Assembly (NCBI RefSeq): GCF_014695575.1
Contig: NZ_JACJOO010000012.1
Span: 62,001-126,000 of the forward strand
Origin: Leptolyngbya sp. FACHB-8
GTDB lineage: Bacteria; Cyanobacteriota; Cyanobacteriia; Elainellales; Elainellaceae
Length of the DNA stretch: 64,000 nt
Reading direction: 5' to 3'
Within the stretch, counting starts at the first letter, position 1. Every line of letters starts with the position of its first letter. The notes beneath the pieces are model-generated. The model was given only the letters and a program-made list of their open reading frames with translations, did not search any database and was not told the DNA's origin. The translations under genes and the position numbers were made by a program. Positions 27,602 to 37,800 of this stretch are shown in pieces.

Positions 27602-30600
27602 ATGCTAGATTCACTCACTCTGTTGCTGGTCGGTGGCTTTCCCGCAGATCATGCCACCTACCAGCAGTTTCTGAGCCAGGATAAGCGCTATTCCTACAGA
27701 ATCACCGAATTTGAGAAAGGGAAGGATGCCCTGGCCTGGTGCCAGTCCAATACCGCAGACGTGATTCTGGTGGACGATACACTTCCCGATCTGGATGGGC
27801 TGTCATTTCTGAAGGCCTTAAAACAGCAGGATGAATCTGTGCTGCCTGTGGTTTTGTTAACCACAGGCAGCACTGTAGCTGTTATTGAGGCGATGCAGCA
27901 GGGTGCTCAGAACTATCTGGATAAACGTCAAATTACAGCGGAAAGCCTGTCTCAATGCATACACCATGTCCTCGTGCAAACCAGGTTCATGCGAGATTCA
28001 GGATGGCAGCAGGAACAACAACGACTCGTTGCAGCGATCGCCCTTGAACATGCAAAACTCTATGAGCATCTCCAACGGGAAATAATCCAACACCAACAAA
28101 GCGAAATCGCTCTCCATGCGGTGTTTGAACAATCTCCAGAAGGGAAAGTTCGCTTTGCCCCAGATGGTTCCTTCATTGCGGCAAACCGGGCATGGGAGGA
28201 AATCTGGGAAATATCAACAGACAGGCTCGTAGGCTATAACATCCTGCATGATCCGGCGGTTGTCCAGGAAGGTTATTTGCCGGCAGTACTTCGTGCCTTT
28301 GCTGGAGAAGCCGTCACCTGTCCCCCTTTTTTCCACGATCCCTCACAGTTCAATCGTCCTGGTCGTTCTCGGTGGATTGATCTGCTAATGCACCCCATCA
28401 AAAACCCGGTAGGATGCATTCTGGAAGTCGTGATGGTTATTCGGGATGCTACCGATCGCATCACCTTAGAGCAAGAACAACAACGATTAGTACAGTTGGT
28501 TGAGCATAGCCCCAGCTTTATTGGGACAGCTACTCTGGATGGGCAAGTTACCTTTATCAACCCGGCAGGGCAGGTACTTGTTGGCTTGGGTGTCGGTAAA
28601 ACGACGCAGACCATGGTTCCGGACTACCAAACTCCTGAAGAAAGCCAGCATTTCTATACTCAGGTTATTCCGGCTGTTCTCTCGGGAGGACAGTGGCAGG
28701 GAGAAGTAAGGATGCGCCACTTCCAGACCGGCGAACAGCTCCCCGTTTGGTGCAATACGTTTACGCTCTTCAACCCACAGACCGATCAGCCTGAGGCGAT
28801 CGCTGCAGTCATACAAGATTTGCGGGAGAAAAAACAGACAGAAGCCTTACTCAGGCAGCAAGCTGAATTATTGGACCTGGCTTATGATGCCGTCATTGCC
28901 TATGACATTTCCGGCAGAATTACTTTCTGGAATCGGGGAGCCGAGAGTTTATATGGATGGACGAAAGAGCAGGTAGCTGATCACGTATCTCATACTCTAT
29001 TTCAAACACAATTCCCCATTTCCTACGAAGTAATTCATGCGGCCATATTAGAACAAGGGTATTGGGAAGGCGAACTGATTCATACGCGGCAGGATGGGCA
29101 GAAGATTATTACAGAGAGCCGCCATTCCCTGATACGTGATACCCACGGCCAACCTACGCTGATTTTGGAAATTAACCGAGACATTACTGCCCGTAAACAG
29201 GCTGAGCACTCTCTGCGAGAAAGTGAGGAGAAATTCAGGCTACTCATCAAACACGCTCCTGTCAGAATTGCCATGTTGGACTGTGAAATGCGGTATGTCA
29301 CAGCCAGCCAGCGATGGGTGAATGATTTTCGTACGGAACCGCTTGAAGCCTTAATTGGGCAGTCTCATTACGATGTTTTTCCCGAACTTCCTGAACGCTG
29401 GAAACAAACGCATCAACGATGTTTGGCTGGAGCTATTGATTATTGCGAAGCAGATTTCTTCGTGCAACCCGATGGCCTGAAACAATGGATCAGAAGGGAA
29501 ATTCATCCCTGGTATCACCCCGACAATACGATTGGTGGCATCATTATCTTCTCTGAGGATATTACTGAGCGCCAACGAGCGCGACTGAACGAGCAATTTC
29601 TCAATCAATTAGAGCGGCGGCTGCGGCAACTTTCTGATATCAAAGCGATGCAATGGGAAGTTGTTAGCAGTTTGGGCGCATATTTAGATCTTGACCGTTG
29701 TTTATGGTGTGAAGTTGATAACAAACATAACGTTGTAGTGATTAATCAGGATTGGCGACAACCGGATCTTCCTAGCCATGCAGGCATGTATTCATTAGCA
29801 GACGTTATTCCTCTGGAGCTGCAAGCCCTTCATGCATCAGGTCAGCCTATTGTCATTGCTGATGTCTTAACCGATTCTCATACGGCGTCTAAAGCCAAGT
29901 TCTATCAGCAATTAAATATTGGCGCATTGATTGCCGTTTCTTGTGCCCATGCGGGTTATTGGGTTGCGACTCTTACGGGTAGTACTCGAACAGGCCGTCA
30001 GTGGCAAGAGGATGAAATTGTGTTAATGCAAGATGTTGTGTCGCGCCTCTGGAGCGTGATTGAGCAAACGCGATCGCTTGAATTATTGCGCCAAAGTGAG
30101 GAGAAGTTTCGCCAGTTAGCAGAAAACACTAATGATGTTTTTTGGATTAGTGAGCCTGAAATCAATGGGGTTCTCTACATTAACTCTGCCTACGAAAAGG
30201 TTTGGGGACGAAGCTGTGAAAGCCTGTATGCAGATCCAAAATCGTTTGTAGACGCAATTCATCCGGACGATCGAGAAGGATTTTTGGCGAGTGGGGCTGC
30301 AAGAGCAACGCAGTTTTACCAGAATGAATATCGAGTTGTCCGTCCTGATGGCTCGATTAGCTGGGTCATTGACAAAAACTTTCCGATTAGGAATGAGGCC
30401 GGTGAGGTTTATCGATGCTGTGGAATTGTTCACGATATCACCAGCCTTAAACAAGCCGAACAAGCATTGCAACGGGTAAACGAGTCTTTAGAAGAACGGG
30501 TTGCGGCACAAACTGCCGAACTTCAAGCCAGTGAACGCCTCTTAAATGCTTTTTTTGAGGCTACGTCTACCGCAAATATTGGCTTTTGCATTATCGACAA

Positions 30601-32533
30601 CGATTTACGGTACGTGAAGGTTAATGAAACGCTAGCTGCTGTAAATGGACAGTCTGTCGAGAACCTTGTGGGTGAACGCGTTGTCGATAGCATTCCAGAT
30701 ATTGCTGCTGCTGTTGAAGTCATAACACGAGGAGTCCTGACCACTCGACAACCCGTCATTAATTTAGAGATGGCAGCCGCTGCCCCTGCTCAACCGGATG
30801 TTATCAAACATTGGTTGGTCTCCTACTTCCCCATTATTCAGGGGAGCGATCGCCCCGATGCTCTGGGCTGCCTCCTGTTAGATATTAGCGATCGCAAACA
30901 GGCAGAACTTGATATGCAAGCGAGTGAAGCTGCACTCCGGACGTTATCTTACATCACGACTGTTCCTGGCCTTAGTTTTGAACAACGCCTTGAGCAGTTG
31001 TTCGAGTTTGGGAGTCACCAATTTGATTTGGATTATGGCTTCTTAGCCTGTGCTGTCGGTTACGATTACCACATCGTTGCTGCCAGGACCCCTAATGAAC
31101 CCGTGATGGTAGGCAAGGTGCTTGATCTTCGGCAAGCGTATTGTCTAGAAACCTTAAACTCCCCAGAACCCATCTGCATCGAACATGCGAGTCAATCCCA
31201 GTGGTGCGAGCATCCGGGCTATACCACCTCTGGCATGGAAAGCTACATCGGTATGCGCGTTCAGGTGTCCAATGAAAGTTATGGTGTTTTGTATTTTTGC
31301 AGTCGCCAACCTGTAGCGAAGCCTTTCAAAAAGATCGATCAGCAAATATTAAAGCTGATGAGCCAGTGGGTTGGCAGCGAGATTGAGCAACAACGATCGA
31401 ATGCTGCCTTAGAACAAAGTGAGGTGAAGTTCCGCAGTGCCTTTGAAGATGCCGCCATTGGTATGGTCCTCATTTCTCCTGCTGGGGCTATGCTTCAGGT
31501 TAACGATTCCCTCTGTAAAATGTTGGGCTACTCCGAAGCAGAGCTTTTGGGCATGGATTGTCAGCCCATAACACACCCAGAAGATCGCGATCGCTACCAA
31601 GCCTACGTTCAACAACTGCTGAATAATGAGCATTCTACATGTCAATTAGAGAAGCGATATTTCCACAAACAGGGGCACATTGTTTGGACAATTCTGAGCA
31701 TGTCGCTCGTTCGAGATATTCAAGAACAACCTCTGTATTTTGTTGCCCAAATCGAAGATATTACGGGTCTGAAACAAGCAGAACAGCAACTGTATCAACT
31801 CAACGCTCAACTTCAAGAAAGTAATCGAGAGCTAGAAAGCTTTGCCTTCATTGCCTCTCACGATTTGAAAGAACCCTTACGAACAGTGCGTAACTTCAGC
31901 ACATTGCTTCAATTAACCTGTGGTAAGGCCCTGAATGACGAGGGTAAAGACTATTTGGCTCGCATCGACAAGGCAACCCAACGCATGCAGGCATTGATCG
32001 ATGATCTGTTACGGCTTTCCAGGGTGGCAACCACAACAGCCCCCTTCGTGTCCGTTAATCTGAATCAGGTGATGGAGCAGGTTATCGCTAATCTTCAGGA
32101 GCAAGCTCAGCGTACAGGTGGGCAGATCCGAGTTGGTACCCTACCGACAATTGAGGCAGACCCGGGCCAGATGACCCAACTGCTTCAAAATTTGGTCAGC
32201 AATGCTTTAAAGTTTCATGGAGCAAGTCCACCTGTTGTAAACGTTTATGGAGATCAAAATTTAGGATCATTGGGTAGAAAAGATTGTGGGAATACTCAAT
32301 ACTATCGGCTGTGTGTAGAAGACAACGGCATCGGATTTGATCCGCAGTATTGCGATCGCATCTTTGGTGCTTTTGAGCGTCTGCATGGTCGTAGTGAGTA
32401 TGAAGGAACGGGTATTGGTTTGGCAATCTGCAAAAAAATTGTAGAGCGCCATGGCGGTACTATTGAAGCTCACAGTATCCCTGGTCAGGGTGCAACGTTT
32501 ATCCTGACTTTGCCTCAATTAACCGACGCTTAA
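27602..32533 (+). CDS. Module A sensor kinase: receiver-like, multi-PAS/GAF, SHDLKEPL histidine kinase
   Basis: About 1643 residues with no membrane helix. Order: receiver-like domain (1-120), PAS repeats interrupted by two GAF-like domains (about 160-1400), HisKA with His1420 in ASHDLKEPL, and HATPase_c ending GTGIGLAI. The receiver keeps acceptor Asp58 but its acidic pair is replaced by Gly11-Gly12, so phosphorylation is doubtful. The SHDLKEPL box is typical of phytochrome-type kinases that signal to Rcp1-like receivers, and such a receiver follows 22 bp downstream. The frame is open from ATG 27500, but that lies at the edge of a repeat. ATG 27602 is chosen because its product aligns from residue 1 with the paralogue at 34836. 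A short helix near residue 140 looks like the remnant of a lost GAF domain. Confidence 0.92.
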   Translation: MLDSLTLLLVGGFPADHATYQQFLSQDKRYSYRITEFEKGKDALAWCQSNTADVILVDDTLPDLDGLSFLKALKQQDESVLPVVLLTTGSTVAVIEAMQQGAQNYLDKRQITAESLSQCIHHVLVQTRFMRDSGWQQEQQRLVAAIALEHAKLYEHLQREIIQHQQSEIALHAVFEQSPEGKVRFAPDGSFIAANRAWEEIWEISTDRLVGYNILHDPAVVQEGYLPAVLRAFAGEAVTCPPFFHDPSQFNRPGRSRWIDLLMHPIKNPVGCILEVVMVIRDATDRITLEQEQQRLVQLVEHSPSFIGTATLDGQVTFINPAGQVLVGLGVGKTTQTMVPDYQTPEESQHFYTQVIPAVLSGGQWQGEVRMRHFQTGEQLPVWCNTFTLFNPQTDQPEAIAAVIQDLREKKQTEALLRQQAELLDLAYDAVIAYDISGRITFWNRGAESLYGWTKEQVADHVSHTLFQTQFPISYEVIHAAILEQGYWEGELIHTRQDGQKIITESRHSLIRDTHGQPTLILEINRDITARKQAEHSLRESEEKFRLLIKHAPVRIAMLDCEMRYVTASQRWVNDFRTEPLEALIGQSHYDVFPELPERWKQTHQRCLAGAIDYCEADFFVQPDGLKQWIRREIHPWYHPDNTIGGIIIFSEDITERQRARLNEQFLNQLERRLRQLSDIKAMQWEVVSSLGAYLDLDRCLWCEVDNKHNVVVINQDWRQPDLPSHAGMYSLADVIPLELQALHASGQPIVIADVLTDSHTASKAKFYQQLNIGALIAVSCAHAGYWVATLTGSTRTGRQWQEDEIVLMQDVVSRLWSVIEQTRSLELLRQSEEKFRQLAENTNDVFWISEPEINGVLYINSAYEKVWGRSCESLYADPKSFVDAIHPDDREGFLASGAARATQFYQNEYRVVRPDGSISWVIDKNFPIRNEAGEVYRCCGIVHDITSLKQAEQALQRVNESLEERVAAQTAELQASERLLNAFFEATSTANIGFCIIDNDLRYVKVNETLAAVNGQSVENLVGERVVDSIPDIAAAVEVITRGVLTTRQPVINLEMAAAAPAQPDVIKHWLVSYFPIIQGSDRPDALGCLLLDISDRKQAELDMQASEAALRTLSYITTVPGLSFEQRLEQLFEFGSHQFDLDYGFLACAVGYDYHIVAARTPNEPVMVGKVLDLRQAYCLETLNSPEPICIEHASQSQWCEHPGYTTSGMESYIGMRVQVSNESYGVLYFCSRQPVAKPFKKIDQQILKLMSQWVGSEIEQQRSNAALEQSEVKFRSAFEDAAIGMVLISPAGAMLQVNDSLCKMLGYSEAELLGMDCQPITHPEDRDRYQAYVQQLLNNEHSTCQLEKRYFHKQGHIVWTILSMSLVRDIQEQPLYFVAQIEDITGLKQAEQQLYQLNAQLQESNRELESFAFIASHDLKEPLRTVRNFSTLLQLTCGKALNDEGKDYLARIDKATQRMQALIDDLLRLSRVATTTAPFVSVNLNQVMEQVIANLQEQAQRTGGQIRVGTLPTIEADPGQMTQLLQNLVSNALKFHGASPPVVNVYGDQNLGSLGRKDCGNTQYYRLCVEDNGIGFDPQYCDRIFGAFERLHGRSEYEGTGIGLAICKKIVERHGGTIEAHSIPGQGATFILTLPQLTDA

Positions 32534-32555
32534 GCTTCCCGATGGCAACAGTCCC

Positions 32556-33011
32556 ATGCATGGAAACGTTTTGTTAATTGCTGAAGATAATCCAGACGAT
32601 CGCTTATTGATTGAGCGTGCCTGGAGTTGTATACCCCACATTCAACTTTTCCTGGTTGAAGATGGAGAAGAGCTGATGAATTTTCTTGCTCACCAGGGAA
32701 AGTATGCTCAAGCTGATGTCTTCCCCCGCCCCAATCTCATCCTGCTTGACCTCCGAATGCCACGAAAGAACGGTTTTGAGGTTCTGAAAGACTTGAAAAC
32801 TGCCCCCGAGTGGAAATCTATTCCGACGGTAGTAGTCACGACCTCTGATGCGGCTACTGATATTGATCGGGCCTATGAGTTAGGAGCTAACTCTTACATC
32901 ATCAAGCCTCAAACCATTCAGGAAATCCTGGAACTGGCGGAAGTTCTTAATCATTACTGGTTCTCAAAAGCCTGTTTACCGCACAGTACGAGACAGAGCC
33001 TGAAAAGTTGA
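32556..33011 (+). CDS. Module A Rcp1-like single-domain response regulator
   Basis: 151 residues of the Rcp1 type, with AEDNPDDR at the N-terminus, acceptor Asp in LLDLRMPRKNG, TTSD and IKPQTIQEI. Rcp1 receives phosphate from phytochrome-type kinases with a matching SHDLKEPL dimerisation box, so the upstream kinase is the likely donor. The closest relative in the window is the receiver at 37885, about 65-70% identical by eye. The short spacer suggests co-transcription. Confidence 0.93.
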   Translation: MHGNVLLIAEDNPDDRLLIERAWSCIPHIQLFLVEDGEELMNFLAHQGKYAQADVFPRPNLILLDLRMPRKNGFEVLKDLKTAPEWKSIPTVVVTTSDAATDIDRAYELGANSYIIKPQTIQEILELAEVLNHYWFSKACLPHSTRQSLKS

Positions 33012-33149
33012 TTTTGCCTACCTTTTAGCAAGCCCCAATAATTTTTGTCTAATTTGGGCATTCTAAGGAAAAGTTAAATGTCGAACTGGCTTGTATCAGT
33101 ATTTTTGCCTGTTCTTGGTAAGCAAAAACAATAGTTCAGGGACCCATTA

Positions 33150-34391
33150 ATGGAGCTTCAACACCTCAAAATTCTTTTCGTTGAAGACAACGAAGATGAT
33201 TACATTGCTGTTCGTGCAATGCTGGCAACTGCGCGAGAACCTGAATTTGAGGTGGTATGGGTGGCAACCTATGAAGCAGCTTTGACCCATTTGGGTTATC
33301 AACAAAACAAGCCACAAGATCCCACCTATCACTATAATGCCTGCCTACTGGACTATCATCTGGGGGAGCATAACGGGCTAGAAATTTTGCAGAAAGCGCT
33401 CTTCATGGGTCATCATCCCCCGATCATTCTGCTCACAGGGCAGGGGGCGCGTGATGTTGATCAGCAAGCCTTAGAGCTAGGTGCAGCCGCTTTTCTGGCA
33501 AAGGATGAGATTAGCCCGACTAGCTTAGAACGAACGATTCGTTATGCTATCCGGCAAAAACAAGCAGAAACCCGGTTACACCAATCTCAGGAGATGTTGG
33601 CCCAGGCGAATGCTACGTTGAAGAGTAGAGTTGCCGAGCAGTCCGCAGAACTGGAACATACTCGTGAGCAAGAAGCCTATTTGCGTAAACTGCAAGCGCG
33701 GCTGCTATCCTCGGTTTCCCACGAGTTCCGCACCCCATTGATGTCGATTCAGGGAGCTGCTGAACTGATAGAGGAGTTCCCGTCGGATGAAGATACTCAA
33801 TCTCAGCGGTTTCAAAAGATTTATGCCAGTGTCGATCGCATTACTCAATCGCTAGATAATGCGATGATTCATGCAGCGTTAGAGGCTGGTTCCATCCCCT
33901 TTAGACCGGTATCCGTTGATCCTGAATGGCTTTGCAAAGAACTTGTCGCTAACCTGCAACAGTTCCTGGGGAAACAGCAGCAGCTTGAATTTATCAATCA
34001 CATGGATTCGGCCAAGGTGGTGCATTTGCATGTGAATGTCGTTCAACTCATTTTGACCCAGCTGGTTTTAAACGCAATCCGCTATGCACCTGACAGCCGT
34101 GTTATCCAGTTAGAACTGGGCTGTAAGCCGCAACCAGAGGGCCAAAGTATTGTTTTTGAGGTGAAAGATACGGGTATTGGAATTCCATCAGATGAACTGA
34201 ATAAAGTCTTTGATGCATACTACCGGGCTACGAATGCCGACTTAATTTCGGGTACACCGGGCATTGGTGTAGGGTTGGCGATCGTTAAGCGAGCTACTGA
34301 ACTTCATGGCGGCCACGTCACCCTCAGGAGTGAATTAGGGGTAGGGACAACCGCTATGCTCTCTCTACCCATCCTTGAACGAGAAGCCTAA
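33150..34391 (+). CDS. Module A receiver-histidine kinase
   Basis: 413 residues. A complete N-terminal receiver (FVEDNEDD, acceptor Asp68 in LLDYHLGEHNG, LTG, AKDE) is joined by a coiled coil (about 135-180) to HisKA with His191 (SVSHEFRTPLMS) and HATPase_c (DTGIGIPSDEL, GVGLAIV). Receiver-first kinases of this type have their kinase activity controlled by phosphorylation of the receiver. Here the donor could be the module A kinase, directly or through the Rcp1-like protein. The paralogue at 38951 aligns without gaps through the catalytic His. Confidence 0.92.
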   Translation: MELQHLKILFVEDNEDDYIAVRAMLATAREPEFEVVWVATYEAALTHLGYQQNKPQDPTYHYNACLLDYHLGEHNGLEILQKALFMGHHPPIILLTGQGARDVDQQALELGAAAFLAKDEISPTSLERTIRYAIRQKQAETRLHQSQEMLAQANATLKSRVAEQSAELEHTREQEAYLRKLQARLLSSVSHEFRTPLMSIQGAAELIEEFPSDEDTQSQRFQKIYASVDRITQSLDNAMIHAALEAGSIPFRPVSVDPEWLCKELVANLQQFLGKQQQLEFINHMDSAKVVHLHVNVVQLILTQLVLNAIRYAPDSRVIQLELGCKPQPEGQSIVFEVKDTGIGIPSDELNKVFDAYYRATNADLISGTPGIGVGLAIVKRATELHGGHVTLRSELGVGTTAMLSLPILEREA

Positions 34392-34427
34392 TACCTAATT
34401 TCATCGCTTCTGCAAATAAGACTACGT

Positions 34428-34553
34428 CATGGTAACGGATGGGGTAGATTTCCATCTACCACACCCGTTATCATGGCGTAAGCCCTACTAGGGTTGTTCT
34501 AGATATGTGGTTGCTTGTTATGGAAGGGGCGTTTTGCGCTTCTTCCATAACAA
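34428..34553. repeat. Two intergenic hairpins between modules A and B
   Basis: First hairpin at 34428-34475, imperfect (CATGGTAACGG ... CCGTTATCATGG) with a GGTAGAT/ATCTACC inner stem. Second hairpin has 12-bp arms at 34515-34526 and 34542-34553 (TTGTTATGGAAG). They probably terminate module A. The rest of 34392-34835 shows no gene and should hold the module B promoter. Confidence 0.65.
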
Positions 34554-34835
34554 CCAATCCCATATTTAAAGCATGACCATCCTGGTAAACGAATTCTCTT
34601 GTTCCCAGGTAATCTAAAATTTGAGGAAAAAATTAGTGTTTTGTAGCACCGGAATGTACCAGACATGAGGTGTTTCATACACTAAATGTTTCCTATTTGG
34701 AGACAGAAAGCCATGTTTAAGTGGCACTGAGTTACACAAAGGCTGTACTCAGATCCTCAGGTTTCCTAGAAATTTTGGGTCTGCTCCCCTGAACCCAGTG
34801 CTGCTTAACCTAATGGTCGTTCCCTGCTGCTATCT

Positions 34836-37800
34836 ATGCCAGATCCGATGATCCTGTTACTGATCGATGCCTCTCCCACTGATCGAGCGCTCTATCAACT
34901 CCTTCTAAATCAGGACGATCGCCACTCCTATAAAATTATTGAATGCGAAAAAGGGAAAGATGCTCTGGTCTGGTGTGAGCATAATGCGGTAGATGTGATC
35001 CTGCTGAATGACATGCTTCCCGACCTGAATGGGCTAGAGTTTTTAGAGGCGTTGAAACAGCAAAGTCAAGAAACCGTGCTGCCAGTTGCACTGCTAGTCG
35101 ATTCAGGAAGCATAGATGTTGCACTTGAAGCGATGAATCAAGGGGCTCAGACCTATCTGGATAAGAGCCGGATAACGGCGGAGAGTCTATCTCAATGTGT
35201 GCATCATGTTCTGGCGCAAAGTAGGCTGAAGCGAGAATTGGCGTGGCAGCAGGAACAACAACGACTCGTCGCGACGATGGCGCAGCGGATTCGCCAAGCC
35301 CTGAATCTCGATGAAATTCTTCAGACAGCCGTTCATGAACTTCGCTCACTCCTACGAAGCGATCGAGTACTGCTTTACCGCTTCAACCCCGACTGGAGCG
35401 GGCAGGTTGTGATGGAGTCGGTGGGGGGCGAATGGACATCCTTGATCGGTAGAGTGATTGATGAGTCCTGCTTTAAAGGTGACTTGGTTCAAGCCTATTT
35501 TCATGGTCGGGTGAGCCGTATTGAGGATCTTCATACCGCCGCTATTCAGCCCTGTCATCGGGAGATGCTGTCGCAATTTCAGATCCAGGCAAATCTGGTG
35601 GTTCCGCTGATTCATCACAGCAAACTGTGGGGGCTATTGATTGCCCATCACTGTGCAAATGCGCACCGATGGCAGGAACGGGAAATTGATTTGATGCAAC
35701 AGGTGGCGACTCAACTGGCAATCGCCATTGAGCAAGCCGAACTTCATGCCCATCTCCTCAAAGAACAGACCCAGCGACAACAGGCAGAGATACGCTTTCA
35801 GTTGATGTTTGATCAAACCCCCGAGGGCCAAATACGCTTTGCCCCGGATGGTCAGGTGATTGCCGTCAATCGGGCCGGAGAAGAGATTTGGAATGCCCCA
35901 GCACAGGCACTAGTAGGGTACAACATCTTGCAGGATCCCTTTGTTGAGATGGACGGTCAGCGACTCGAGGTCATGCGTGCGTTTGCTGGGGAGCATGTTT
36001 CCCTGGTTCCCTTTTTCCATGATCCCTCTACGCTGGGGCGGCCGGGTCGTCCCCGTTGGGTTGATATACTTTTGTACCCCATTAAAGACGCTCAGGGGCA
36101 TGTTTTGGAAGTTGTCATGGTGACGCGGGACATCACCGACCGTATGACGGCAGATCCAGAACAACCATTAGTTCGGTTGGTTGAAAACAGCCCTCATAAG
36201 GGAACGGCTACCTTGGATAGGCAGATGACATTACTGGCGCTGCGTGCTAGTGAAGCCCGATTGAGCTTGGCTCAATCTGCTAGTAACTCGGCAGTGTGGG
36301 ATTGGAACATTACCACGAACACAGCATTCTGGTCGCCTGAGTTCTACCAGCTTTTAGAGCTTGACCCTGCTATTACCCCCAGCTTGGACAACTGGCTACA
36401 GTGTATTCATCCTGACGATCGCGACAAAGTGAAAGAGCAAACATTGCAATGCTTGACTGATGGATCGTCCAATATTAGGGTTGAGTTTCGGCTCATTGGT
36501 ACCCAGGCATTGCAATGGGCTGCTGGAATTGGAAGGATTTTTCGCAATTCCAACGGTGAAGCTGTTCGGATGCTAGGGATTTTGATTGACATTACCCAGC
36601 AGAAGCAAACAGAAATTGCATTGCAGGAATTAAATAGTGAGTTAGAGCAACGTGTTGTAGAACGCACTGCTGAATTAGTTGACCTGAATGATCGTTTACT
36701 TCCGGCTTACAACAGTCAGATACAAACTCAAGACGCATTACATACAAGCGAAGAGCGCCTCCGATTGGCCCTTGATTTTACTCATATTGGATGCTGGGAT
36801 TGGCATTTTCCCAGTGGTGAAGTGATCTGTAATGAACAATTCTTCAGGCTACTAGGTTCAACCTTCGATACGCGGCAAGTGAAGGGCGAACTGATTTATG
36901 CAGTTTGGCGGAGTCATGTTCATCCAGATGATTTGGATTGGGTGGTTCACCAGTTCTCAGACTCGATTGAGAAACAGACGGAGTATACCGTGGAATATCG
37001 AGTCGTGCATGACGATGGCTCCATCCGTTGGGTGATGTCACGGGCTCAAGGCATTTACGATGAGACTGGTCAATTACTGCGATCCATTGGCATTCTGTTG
37101 GATATTAACGATCGCAAACTGGCAGAACAACGCTTGCACGAACTGAATGTGCAACTCCAGAAAAGCAACAAGGAGTTGGAAAACTTTGCCTTCCTGGCTT
37201 CTCACGATTTGAAGGAGCCTTTACGAACGGTACGAAACTTTAGTACCCTGCTCCAGTTAACGTGTGCTGAATCTTTGCAGGAGGAAGGCAAGGACTATCT
37301 GAACCGCATCGGGAGAGCAACACAGCGGATGCAGTTAATGATTGACGACTTACTTCAACTCTCCCGCATATCGACCGCAACAACCCCCTTCACATCGGTT
37401 GACTTAAATCGGGTAATAGATCAGGTCATTGCTAATCTTGAAGAGCAAATTCGGCTGACCGCAGGCCAAATTCAGGTAGGAACTCTGCCGACCATTCAAG
37501 CCGATCCCATCCAGATGATTCAACTTTTCCAAAATCTGATCAGTAACGCTTTAAAGTTTCACGGAACTGCTCCGCCTTTGGTAAGAATTTATGTCAGGGA
37601 GAATCTGTTACCACAGAATAGTGCGAATCTGGGAAGTACGCAAAATTATGTGCTTTGCATAGAGGACAATGGCATTGGGTTTGATCCAAAATATCGCGAT
37701 CGCATCTTTGGAGCCTTTGAACGTTTACAGGGCCGCAGTCAGTATGAGGGAACCGGTATAGGCCTGGCTATCTGTAGAAGGATTGTGGAACGGCATGGGG

